Of a DNA stretch of 64,000 nucleotides, positions 8,441 to 16,205 are shown piece by piece. Position 1 is the first letter of the stretch, and each line of letters begins with the position of its first letter. Source of the stretch: Oscillospiraceae bacterium (GTDB lineage Bacteria; Bacillota; Clostridia; Oscillospirales; Ruminococcaceae); assembly GCA_025757845.1 (NCBI GenBank), contig CP107211.1:310001-374000 (forward strand), in the 5' to 3' direction. The notes under the pieces are model-generated. The model was not told the DNA's origin, made no database searches, and saw only the letters and a list, made by a program, of their open reading frames with translations. The translations under genes were made by a program, and so were the position numbers.

Positions 8441-9336
8441 TAAATGGAATCCTCATTCGTGAGGTGGAAACAAAGAACATCATGACCAAGTCTAGTCTGC
8501 CGGTAGGCGGTTACTCGGTCAATCCCTATGTGGGCTGTACACATGCCTGCAAGTATTGCTATGCTTCTTTTATGAAGCGCTTTACCGGACACACGGAGGA
8601 ATGGGGCACTTTCCTTGATGTGAAGCATTGGCCGAAAATTAAAAATCCGAAGAAATATGCCGGACAGCGGGTGGTCATCGGTTCTGTGACAGATGGCTAC
8701 AATCCACAGGAGGAGCAATTCAGGAATACCAGAAAACTTCTGGAGCAGCTGATCGGCAGTGACGCAGATATTCTGATCTGCACAAAGTCGGATCTTGTGG
8801 TACGGGATATTGATCTGCTGAAGAAACTTGGACGTGTAACCGTTTCATGGTCGATCAACACACTGGATGAAAATTTCAAGAACGATATGGACTCTGCTTC
8901 GAGCATTGAGCGGCGTATCGCTGCTATGAAGCAGGTATATGAAGCAGGTATCCGTACAGTCTGTTTCGTATCCCCGGTATTTCCCGGTATCACGGATTTT
9001 GAAGCAATCTTTGAGCGGGTAAAGGATCAGTGCGATCTGTTCTGGCTCGAAAATCTCAATCTTCGAGGCGGTTTCAAAAAGACAATTATGGATTATATCG
9101 CCGAAAAACATCCTGATCTTGTACCACTTTACGACGAGATCTATAACAAGCATAACCGCAGCTACTTTGAAGCACTTGAAGTAAAAGCTGCGGAAATGGC
9201 TAAGAAGTATGATTGTGCCTTTGTGGATAATGAAATGCCTTATGGAAGAGTCCCGCAGGGACATCCGGTAATCGTGGATTATTTCTATCATGAGGAAATC
9301 CGAGGGACAGAGAATACTGGAAAAAGAAATCGTTAA
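8428..9336 (+). CDS. Radical SAM mobile pair protein B
   Basis: A 302-residue radical SAM protein with CTHACKYCYA (CxxxCxxC) at about residues 37-46 and the SAM-binding GSVTDGYNPQE segment. It resembles the SplB-like/COG1533 group in its first half (YSVNPYVGC). It starts inside the end of protein A and ends the AT-rich module. The substrate is unknown; pairing of two radical SAM enzymes suggests two-step or joint chemistry on a nucleic acid or cofactor, but that is a guess. Confidence 0.82.
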   Translation: MEEVINGILIREVETKNIMTKSSLPVGGYSVNPYVGCTHACKYCYASFMKRFTGHTEEWGTFLDVKHWPKIKNPKKYAGQRVVIGSVTDGYNPQEEQFRNTRKLLEQLIGSDADILICTKSDLVVRDIDLLKKLGRVTVSWSINTLDENFKNDMDSASSIERRIAAMKQVYEAGIRTVCFVSPVFPGITDFEAIFERVKDQCDLFWLENLNLRGGFKKTIMDYIAEKHPDLVPLYDEIYNKHNRSYFEALEVKAAEMAKKYDCAFVDNEMPYGRVPQGHPVIVDYFYHEEIRGTENTGKRNR

Positions 9337-9437
9337 TCCAAACGAAAATTAAACTGATGAGGGTGGAGAGATTTATTTCTTGCTGTTTGAAATCGACAAC
9401 TTCCGGTTTGCCGGATCGTTGAAAAAATCAAACACCC

Positions 9438-9464
9438 TGTAACGTTTTCTCCTTTTGTGCGTTA
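9438..9464 (+). promoter_or_regulatory. ECF-type promoter of the anti-sigma/sigma operon
   Basis: TGTAAC (9438-9443), 16-bp spacer, CGTTA (9460-9464). This is the form used by Firmicute ECF sigma factors of the SigW/SigX/SigV kind, and suggests autoregulation by the sigma factor at 10189. Confidence 0.6.
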
Positions 9465-9499
9465 TTGGGGTGAAACAGCCCGAAAAGGAGGAAAAGACG

Positions 9500-10186
9500 A
9501 TGAAACTGGATTGTGAAGTCATCCGGGATCTGCTGCCGCTGTATGCGGAGCACATGGCAAGCCCGGCCAGTACGGCACTGGTGGAAGAGCATTTGCAGGA
9601 ATGCGAGGCCTGCCGCGCCGAGCTGGAGCAGATGCTGCAGCCGGTGCCGGTGCAGCCGGAGCCACAGCCGGATGCCCCGCTGAAAGGCATCCGTGCATCT
9701 TTGCGCAAAAAGCGCATCCTTACGGCCGCAGCCGCCGTGCTGGCGGTGCTGTGCGCCGTGGTGCTGGTGTTCTGGATGGGCAACCTCAGCACGCCGGTGA
9801 CGGCGGAGGAAGCCGGGATCTGGCTCTACAACAAAAAGGAGGATGGCGCAAACCTCTGCGTGCTGGAAGTGCAGGGCGAGAATGTCCGGCTGGAGACCGA
9901 GGGCGGGTTCAGCTGGGGCAAGGAATACGTCACCGTCCGGGCCATGCGGTATACCTTCCCCGGCCTCCATGCCGCGCTGACAAAGCTGACCGGCTCCGAG
10001 ACCGTGTCCACAGAGATCGCCGTCTCCCGCACCCAGGTGCTGGCCGTGGAGTGCGCCGACGAAACGCGCTATTACAGCGACAGCCAGCAGGTGGAACGAT
10101 TCATTGCGGGGGAGAACCCGGACGGCACCGTGCGGTACGGGTACGGCACCGAGGAACAATATGGGCACGACTTTAAGAAGGGCTGA
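9500..10186 (+). CDS. Zinc-finger anti-sigma factor
   Basis: A 228-residue single-pass membrane protein that would hold its ECF sigma factor inactive. The N-terminal HLQECEAC gives the HxxxCxxC zinc anti-sigma (zf-HC2) motif. A hydrophobic segment at about residues 72-92 crosses the membrane. The outer domain is unrecognised and probably senses the stress. AAAGGAGG lies 9 nt before the start. It precedes the sigma gene by only 2 bp; in most such pairs the sigma gene comes first. Confidence 0.85.
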   Translation: MKLDCEVIRDLLPLYAEHMASPASTALVEEHLQECEACRAELEQMLQPVPVQPEPQPDAPLKGIRASLRKKRILTAAAAVLAVLCAVVLVFWMGNLSTPVTAEEAGIWLYNKKEDGANLCVLEVQGENVRLETEGGFSWGKEYVTVRAMRYTFPGLHAALTKLTGSETVSTEIAVSRTQVLAVECADETRYYSDSQQVERFIAGENPDGTVRYGYGTEEQYGHDFKKG

Positions 10187-10188
10187 TT

Positions 10189-10671
10189 ATGGACATGGAA
10201 ACCATTTACCGGCTCTATTTCCGGGACGTGTACCTGTTTCTGCAGGGCCTGACCCGCTCGGAGACACTGGCCGAAGAGCTGACCCAGGAGACCTTCTTCA
10301 AGGCGCTGGACGGCCTGAAGAACTTTGACGGAAAACGGGATGTGCGGGCGTGGCTGTTCACGGTGGCCCGCAACTGCTGGTATGACCGCTGCCGCAAGGC
10401 AAAGCATACCGCCCCGCTGGAAGCGGCTGAGACGCAGGCCGCCGACACGCCGGACATTGCCCAGCTGCTGGTGGACAAGGATGCCGCCTTTACGGTGCAC
10501 CAGTGCCTGCACGCGCTGGAAGAACCCTATAAAGAGGTGTTCAGCCTGCGGGTGTTCGGCGAGCTGTCCTTTGAGGACATCGGAGCCATTTTTGGCCACA
10601 ATGCCGCCTGGGCACGGGTGACCTACTACCGCGCCAAAACAAAATTGCAGGCGATGCTGCAAACTACCTGA
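10189..10671 (+). CDS. ECF RNA polymerase sigma factor
   Basis: A 160-residue group 4 sigma factor. Region 2 covers about residues 5-70 (LAEELTQETFFKAL, VRAWLFTVARNCWYD). Region 4 covers about 105-155 (LEEPYKEVFSLRVFGELSFEDIGAIFG with the helix-turn-helix). It is co-transcribed with the anti-sigma gene. The ECF promoter at 9438 is probably its own target. Confidence 0.92.
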   Translation: MDMETIYRLYFRDVYLFLQGLTRSETLAEELTQETFFKALDGLKNFDGKRDVRAWLFTVARNCWYDRCRKAKHTAPLEAAETQAADTPDIAQLLVDKDAAFTVHQCLHALEEPYKEVFSLRVFGELSFEDIGAIFGHNAAWARVTYYRAKTKLQAMLQTT

Positions 10672-10693
10672 AGCGATCCCGTATCATAGCAAA

Positions 10694-10730
10694 AGCCCCC
10701 TCGGAGCTGCGGCTCTGAGGGGGCTTGGTG
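10694..10730 (-). terminator. Terminator between sigma and aldo/keto reductase genes
   Basis: AGCCCCCTC and GAGGGGGCT form the stem, with a TTTT run on the minus strand. The genes converge here; the T-run side favours ending the minus-strand reductase. Confidence 0.7.
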
Positions 10731-10744
10731 TTTGCGGGGAAAAC

Positions 10745-11728
10745 TCAGGAAATGGAATCCACATCCCACTTCATGCGCACGGCGTCGGCACCGTCCAGAT
10801 GGATGTGCATCGCACCGGCGTTATCAGTCACCTGCTCCGGGGTGCGGGCACCGCACAGCACGAACAGGCCGGGCACCATGCGGGCGGTCAGGGCAATCAC
10901 CAGCTGGGCCATGGTGCAGTGGTACTTCTCGGTCAGGTCCTGCCAGTTGTTCAGCATGGCAAGGGCCTGTGCCCGGCGTGCGGGCTGGAAGTTGGGATTG
11001 CTGTTGCGGGTGCTGCCCTCCGGGTAGGTGGTGTCCATGGTCACCTTGCCGGTCAGCAGGCCCTGCTCCAGCGGGGAGTAGGCCTGCACCGACACGCCCA
11101 GCTCCTTGCAGGTGGGCAGCAGCTGCTTTTCAATGCGGCGGGTCAGCAGGCTGTACTTTTCCTGGATGACATCCAGCTGGCCGTACTTGCAGTAGCCCCG
11201 GACGATATCAGAGGTCACGTTGGACGCACCGATGGCGCGGATCTTGCCCTGGTCCTTCAGCTTCATCATGGCCTCCACCGTGGCTTCCAGCGGGTACAGG
11301 CCGAAGTCGGGCGACTGCCAGTGGGTGTACAGCACGTCGAGGTGGTCGGTGTGCAGGCGGCGCAGGCTGTCCTCCACATCCTCGATGATGCTCTGGGCCG
11401 ACAGGTCGCGGTACACGGTCACGCCGTCCACCACCTTGTGCAGTACGGGAGTCTCGTGCCGCCACTCCAGGCCGCACTTGGTGGACAGCACCACCTTGTC
11501 GCGGTCGATGTGCTTCATGGCTTCGCCCACCACTTCTTCGCTGTGGTACAGGCCGTAGATGGGCGCGGTGTCGATCCACCGGATGCCCTGTTCCACGGCG
11601 GTCTGGATGGCCTTGACCGACAGACTGTCGTCGTTGTCGCCCCACCAGGCACCGCCGCCGATGGCCCAGGTGCCCATGCCGAGGAACGGCACCTCGATGC
11701 CGCTCTTGCCGATTTGGAGATTCTTCAT
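10745..11728 (-). CDS. Aldo/keto reductase
   Basis: A 327-residue NADPH-dependent oxidoreductase with a TIM barrel. The start MKNLQIGKSGIEV has GGAGGG upstream; the longer frame is not used. Visible family features are WIDTAPIYG (catalytic Asp and Tyr), the Lys in KVVLSTKCG, the THWQSP segment (His position) and IGASNVT. The C-terminal VLCGARTPEQVTDNA binds the cofactor. It is closest to the AKR11/AKR12-like bacterial group with IolS/YdjG-type arrangement. The substrate cannot be told. Confidence 0.9.
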   Translation of the reverse strand: MKNLQIGKSGIEVPFLGMGTWAIGGGAWWGDNDDSLSVKAIQTAVEQGIRWIDTAPIYGLYHSEEVVGEAMKHIDRDKVVLSTKCGLEWRHETPVLHKVVDGVTVYRDLSAQSIIEDVEDSLRRLHTDHLDVLYTHWQSPDFGLYPLEATVEAMMKLKDQGKIRAIGASNVTSDIVRGYCKYGQLDVIQEKYSLLTRRIEKQLLPTCKELGVSVQAYSPLEQGLLTGKVTMDTTYPEGSTRNSNPNFQPARRAQALAMLNNWQDLTEKYHCTMAQLVIALTARMVPGLFVLCGARTPEQVTDNAGAMHIHLDGADAVRMKWDVDSIS

Positions 11729-11899
11729 ATACTTACCCTCCTGCCAGCAGTGTTCCCCGCAATGGGAACCCTTCATTCCAATGCTGGCATCCTTTGATGT
11801 ATTTTTTGGTTTATTCAAAAAAAGCCGCAGCGCAGGGGGTTGCCCCACACAGCAGCTCTCTTGAAACAGATTCGCGTTTGCGTAACGAAGTGGAGCAAT

Positions 11900-11922
11900 G
11901 AAAGCCCCGGTGGGGCTTTTAA
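11900..11922 (-). terminator. Terminator after prfC
   Basis: AAAGCCCC-GGT-GGGGCTTT stem, about 55 bp after the prfC stop on the minus strand. The T-tract is short. Confidence 0.45.
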
Positions 11923-11973
11923 GCGACCGAACGGTCTCGCGCAGGCGAGATGGAGGGGCCTTGCCCCGACAAG

Positions 11974-13578
11974 TTAAATGTTGCCGAACTCGCTCAGCTG
12001 CAAGCTCTCGTTGTGGGTCTCGGCCCAGCGCACGGCCCAGTCGGAGGTGAACAGCAGCAGGCGGTTGCCCTTCATGTCCTCCACAGCCTTGGTGTCGCTG
12101 GTCAGGTCCAGGTCCCGCAGGTTGTAGGTGTCGGGGTCGTTCTTCACCCAGCGCAGCTGCTCAAAGGGCAGCTGCTGCATGCGGATCTCCACGTTGTACT
12201 CGGTGTTCAGGCGGTATTCCAGCACTTCCAGCTGCAGCACGCCGACCACGCCGACCACCACTTCTTCCATGCCGCCGCCCACTTCGCGGAAGATCTGGAT
12301 GGCGCCCTCCTGGGCGATCTGCTCCATGCCCTTCACGAACTGCTTGCGCTTCATGGTGTCCTTCTGCTCAATGCGGGCAAAGTGCTCCGGCGAGAAGGTG
12401 GGGATGCCCGCAAACTGCACCTTCTTCTTGCCGGTGCACAGGGTGTCGCCGATGGAGAAGATGCCCGGATCGAACAGGCCGATGATATCGCCGGCATAGG
12501 CCTCGTCCACGATGGCGCGGTCCTGCGCCATCAGCTGGGTGCCGGTGGCCAGCTTGATGTTCTTGCCCTCCTGCACATGATAGGCTTCCATGCCGCGCTC
12601 GAACTTGCCGGAGCAGATGCGCATGAAAGCGATGCGGTCGCGGTGGGCCTTGTTCATGTTGGCCTGGATCTTGAAGATGAAAGCCGAGAACTCGTCACGG
12701 CAGGGATCCACGGACTCGCCGGTCAGGCTGTCCACGCGGGCCAGCGGGGTGGGGGTGAGCCGCAGGAAGTTCTCCAGGAAGGGTTCCACACCGAAGTTGG
12801 TCAGGGCCGAACCGAAGAACACGGGGCTCAGCTCGCCGCGCAGCACCTTGTCCAGGTCGAACTCCTCAGCGGCACCGTCCAGCAGCTCGATCTCGTCCGC
12901 CAGCTGCTGGTGCAGGTAGGGGGTGAGCAGCTCATCCAGTGCGGGATCACCCAGTTCGGACTCGGTCTCATTGACCTTTTTCACGCCGTTGGCGCGGCCG
13001 TCGCTGGAGAAGGCCAGTACCTTGCGGGTGTTGCGGTCGAACACGCCCTTGAACTCCTTGCCGCAGCCGATGGGCCAGTTCATGGGGTAGGTCTTGATGC
13101 CCAGGATCTCCTCGATGTTCTCCATCAGCTCAAAGGGGTCGCGGGCTTCGCGGTCCATCTTGTTGATGAAGGTAAAGATGGGGATGTGGCGCAGGGTGCA
13201 CACCTTGAACAGCTTGATGGTCTGGGCCTCGACGCCCTTGGCGGCGTCGATGACCATGACGGCGGAGTCCGCCGCCATCAGGGTGCGGTAGGTATCCTCC
13301 GAAAAGTCCTGATGGCCCGGGGTGTCCAGAATGTTCACGCACTTGCCGGCGTAGTTGAACTGCAGCACCGAGGAGGTGACGGAAATACCGCGCTGCTTCT
13401 CGATGTCCATCCAGTCGGAAACAGCGTGCTTGGCGCTCTGCTTGCCCTTGACGGAACCGGCCTGGTTGATGGCTCCGCCGTACAGCAGCAGCTTTTCGGT
13501 CAGCGTGGTCTTGCCGGCGTCGGGATGGCTGATGATCGCAAACGTCCGGCGGCGCTCGATTTCTTCACGATTTGTCAT
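11974..13578 (-). CDS. prfC: Peptide chain release factor 3
   Basis: Translational GTPase that recycles RF1 and RF2 and acts in post-peptidyl-transfer quality control. At 534 residues it fits RF3. G1 is SHPDAGKTTL, G2 RGISVTSS, G3 DTPGHQDFSED and G4 NKMDREARDP. An EF-Tu-like domain 2 and the RF3-specific C-terminal domain (GGGMEEVVVGVVGVLQLEVLEYRL) follow. It stands alone between two minus-strand genes. Confidence 0.96.
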   Translation of the reverse strand: MTNREEIERRRTFAIISHPDAGKTTLTEKLLLYGGAINQAGSVKGKQSAKHAVSDWMDIEKQRGISVTSSVLQFNYAGKCVNILDTPGHQDFSEDTYRTLMAADSAVMVIDAAKGVEAQTIKLFKVCTLRHIPIFTFINKMDREARDPFELMENIEEILGIKTYPMNWPIGCGKEFKGVFDRNTRKVLAFSSDGRANGVKKVNETESELGDPALDELLTPYLHQQLADEIELLDGAAEEFDLDKVLRGELSPVFFGSALTNFGVEPFLENFLRLTPTPLARVDSLTGESVDPCRDEFSAFIFKIQANMNKAHRDRIAFMRICSGKFERGMEAYHVQEGKNIKLATGTQLMAQDRAIVDEAYAGDIIGLFDPGIFSIGDTLCTGKKKVQFAGIPTFSPEHFARIEQKDTMKRKQFVKGMEQIAQEGAIQIFREVGGGMEEVVVGVVGVLQLEVLEYRLNTEYNVEIRMQQLPFEQLRWVKNDPDTYNLRDLDLTSDTKAVEDMKGNRLLLFTSDWAVRWAETHNESLQLSEFGNI

Positions 13579-13608
13579 AGATCTGAAATTCTCCTAGAAG
13601 GGGGTGAA

Positions 13609-13645
13609 GTTTTCTCCGCTCCCGCTGCGCGGGAGCGGAGAAAAC
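13609..13645. terminator. Perfect hairpin between prfC and the GNAT-methyltransferase gene
   Basis: GTTTTCTCCGCTCCCG (13609-13624) and its complement (13630-13645) are 16-bp perfect arms with a 5-bp loop. It would end the upstream minus-strand gene, but there is no clear T-run on that side. Confidence 0.5.
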
Positions 13646-13706
13646 ATATTTTTACACATACGCACTTTATTCTATACGAAAACGCGCGATAATGCAAGGG
13701 CTTTCG

Positions 13707-14573
13707 TTATTTTTTCAGGATGAAGCAGGGCAGAGGGGCGGTTTCGGCCCAATTGGCAAAATCGCACACCAGAACGGTGAAATCTTTCAGCGGAAGTGCC
13801 CGCAGCCAGGCCAGCACCGCCTGCTTTTCCCCGGAGCCGATCACCTGCCCGCTGTAAAGGATGGCGCTGACCACCCCGCCGGGGCGTACCGCCTGCAGGG
13901 CGGCTTCCAGCGCGGGGATGCTGCTGTCGGCGGTGGAGAACACCGCGTGGTCGGCACCGGGCAGCCAGCCGAAGTTGAACATCACGGCATCCGCCGTACC
14001 GGGCTGCACATACTGTAACAGATGGGCGTGGCTGTCGCAGTGCAGGGCATACTGCCCGGCGGGCACCTTGGCCTGTTCCAGCCGGGCGCGGGTGGAGGCG
14101 ATGGCTTCCGGCTGGATGTCAAAGCCCAGCACACGGCCCTCCGGTGCGGTAAGACGGCACAGGAAGGCTGTGTCGCCGCCGTTGCCGCAGGTGGCGTCCA
14201 CGCACAGGCGCGGGTGCACCAGCCGCGCGGCGAGGAAGTCCTGCACGAATTTGACGGCGGTCAGGTCCGGGGTGCGGCGGCGCACCAGCTGCGGCCCCTC
14301 GGCCGCAAAGCCGAATTTGGCCCAGAAGGCCATCTCGGCGCAGTCGGCGGGCAGGGGTGCCGTAAACACGGTGGCGGCTTCGCGGTCATAACCGCCAAAG
14401 CTGCGCAATACTTCTTTTAACAGGTAGGAGCCGTAGCCCTTGCGCCGCCATGCCGGGTCGATGGCAAGGGCGGCAAGGGCCGCGCCCTGTGCGGCGGGGT
14501 GCAGGGTGCAATGGCCGATGACCTCCTTTTCCTTATAAAGGGCAAAGCCCGTTTCCGTGCGGCGCAGTTCCAT
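13707..14573 (-). CDS. GNAT acetyltransferase fused to MnmM/YtqB-type methyltransferase
   Basis: A 288-residue two-domain protein. Residues 1 to about 95 read as a GNAT acetyltransferase (ALAIDPAWRRKGYGSYLL is the acetyl-CoA loop). Residues about 105-288 are a class I SAM methyltransferase. DATCGNGGDTAFLCRL, GFDIQ, AVMFNFGWLPG and GGVVSAILYSG match the 'putative rRNA methylase' family. Its Bacillus member YtqB has been reported as MnmM, which methylates 5-aminomethyl-2-thiouridine in tRNA. The fused GNAT is unusual and its substrate unknown. Confidence 0.8.
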   Translation of the reverse strand: MELRRTETGFALYKEKEVIGHCTLHPAAQGAALAALAIDPAWRRKGYGSYLLKEVLRSFGGYDREAATVFTAPLPADCAEMAFWAKFGFAAEGPQLVRRRTPDLTAVKFVQDFLAARLVHPRLCVDATCGNGGDTAFLCRLTAPEGRVLGFDIQPEAIASTRARLEQAKVPAGQYALHCDSHAHLLQYVQPGTADAVMFNFGWLPGADHAVFSTADSSIPALEAALQAVRPGGVVSAILYSGQVIGSGEKQAVLAWLRALPLKDFTVLVCDFANWAETAPLPCFILKK

Positions 14574-14611
14574 GCGGCAGTCTCCTCTTTTCTGCAGGTT
14601 TTTCTGCTGTT

Positions 14612-14640
14612 ACAATAGCAACTGCGGGCGTTCTTGTCAA
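14612..14640 (-). promoter_or_regulatory. Promoter of the GNAT-methyltransferase gene
   Basis: Minus strand TTGACA (14635-14640), 17-bp spacer, TATTGT (14612-14617), 39 bp upstream of the start. Confidence 0.65.
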
Positions 14641-14779
14641 GAAAAAACGGCAGGACCGCATTTCACAGTTTCTTCACGGCACATGCGATTGGTTTTCACA
14701 ATTGGTGTATACAATAAGAGCAGTTCCAGGGGGCGCAGTTCCCCGGAGACAGAGCCTTTTCAGGGAAGGAAGTATCAAG

Positions 14780-16147
14780 ATGGATGAGAACAAATGGGAA
14801 TACAACTATTCCTCTTCCGATAACACGGCAGGCGGCACCGGTTACCCCAATGTGGGCAGCAGCGGTATGAACACCGCCAACCAGTACAACAACGAGCCGG
14901 AGCCGCAGGCTGCTGCCCCGGATGCCGGCAGCACGGTGCCTCCCACCGAGGTGCCGCCCCGGCAGCCGGCGGAGCCGGAACCGCCCAAAAAGAAAAAGCA
15001 TCACGTCAATGGCGGCAAGGTGGCACGCAGTGCCGTGGCACTGGTGCTGGCCGCAGTCATGGGCTTTGCGGGCGGCTATGTCGGCTCCCAGATGAACGGC
15101 AGCAAGGTGGTCATCCAGCAGGTGGCTCCCTCCAGCTCCAGCAGCTCTTCCGGCAGTGACAGCTCCATCACCTCGGCTTCGGCGTCCGGCAGCAGCCTGA
15201 CCACCGAACAGGTGGCAGATCTGGTCAGCCCCAGCGTGGTGGTCATCACCACCGAGCAGGTGGTCTACTCCCAGTGGTCCTGGTACGGCCAGAATCAGGT
15301 GGAGAGCGGCGCCGGCAGCGGCGTGATCATCAGCTCGGATGGCTACATCCTCACCTGTGCCCACGTTGTGGACGGTGCTTCCAATATCACCGTGACGATC
15401 AATGATAAGGACTATACCGCAACGCTGGTGGGCGAAGATACCACCAGTGATATCGCGGTCATCAAGATCGACGCCGACGGCCTGACCCCCGCTACCGTGG
15501 GCGACAGCGACAGCCTGAAGGTGGGTCAGAACGTGATGGCTGTGGGCAACCCGCTGGGTGAGCTGGGCGGCACCGTGACCGGCGGCATGATCAGCGCACT
15601 GAACCGCAGTGTGACCATCCAGAGCACCAACTCCACCAACACCATGTCCCTGATCCAGATGGATGCCTCGGTCAGCCCCGGCAACTCCGGCGGCGGCCTG
15701 TTCAACATGAACGGTGAGCTGGTCGGCATCGTGAACGCAAAATCCTCTTCCAGCGATGCCGAGGGCCTGGGCTTTGCCATCCCCATCAATGATGCCATCA
15801 AGGTGGCACAGGAGCTGCTGGAGAACGGCTATGTGACCGGCCGCCCCTATCTGGGCATCACCTACCTGGCTGTGACCGACGCACAGACGGCACAGCAGCT
15901 GGGCGTGAACGCCTATGGCGTCTACATCGTGGACGTGACCAAGGGCGGCCCCGCCAATCAGGCCGGTCTGAAGGCCGGTGACCGCATCGTCAGCGTGGAC
16001 GGCTCCGAGATCGCCGCCAAGGATGATCTGGGCACCCTGATGCAGAAGCATGCAGCCGGTGACACGCTGGCCATCACGGTGGCCCGCGACGGCCAGATGC
16101 AGACGGTCAATGTTACGCTGGGCGAAAAGACCGCTTCCAACAGCTGA
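14780..16147 (+). CDS. htrA: HtrA/DegP-like serine protease
   Basis: A 455-residue membrane-anchored quality-control protease. The first 80 residues are a cytoplasmic low-complexity, Pro/Asn-rich region. A membrane segment lies at about 82-102, then a Ser-rich linker. The trypsin-like domain has His195 (CAHVVDG), Asp224 (TSDIAVI) and Ser303 (SPGNSGGG). One PDZ domain fills about 355-445 (PYLGITYL, GPANQAGLKAGDRIVSVDG). The start was set at ATG 14780 with GGAAGG upstream. It is a single gene between a divergent gene and a strong terminator. Confidence 0.95.
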   Translation: MDENKWEYNYSSSDNTAGGTGYPNVGSSGMNTANQYNNEPEPQAAAPDAGSTVPPTEVPPRQPAEPEPPKKKKHHVNGGKVARSAVALVLAAVMGFAGGYVGSQMNGSKVVIQQVAPSSSSSSSGSDSSITSASASGSSLTTEQVADLVSPSVVVITTEQVVYSQWSWYGQNQVESGAGSGVIISSDGYILTCAHVVDGASNITVTINDKDYTATLVGEDTTSDIAVIKIDADGLTPATVGDSDSLKVGQNVMAVGNPLGELGGTVTGGMISALNRSVTIQSTNSTNTMSLIQMDASVSPGNSGGGLFNMNGELVGIVNAKSSSSDAEGLGFAIPINDAIKVAQELLENGYVTGRPYLGITYLAVTDAQTAQQLGVNAYGVYIVDVTKGGPANQAGLKAGDRIVSVDGSEIAAKDDLGTLMQKHAAGDTLAITVARDGQMQTVNVTLGEKTASNS

Positions 16148-16158
16148 AAATCCGATAG

Positions 16159-16200
16159 AACAAGGGCAGACTGCCGAAAAGCAGTCTGCCCTTGTTTTTT
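16159..16200 (+). terminator. Terminator of htrA
   Basis: AACAAGGGCAGACTGC and its complement form a 16-bp stem with a 6-nt loop, followed by TTTT. It lies between the converging htrA and pullulanase genes. Confidence 0.85.
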
Positions 16201-16205
16201 GTTGT

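Noticed and set aside
7250..9350. The AT-rich island as a prophage or integrated plasmid
   Set aside because: No integrase, transposase, phage structural gene, att-like direct repeat or tRNA target was found. It is only a three-gene cargo.
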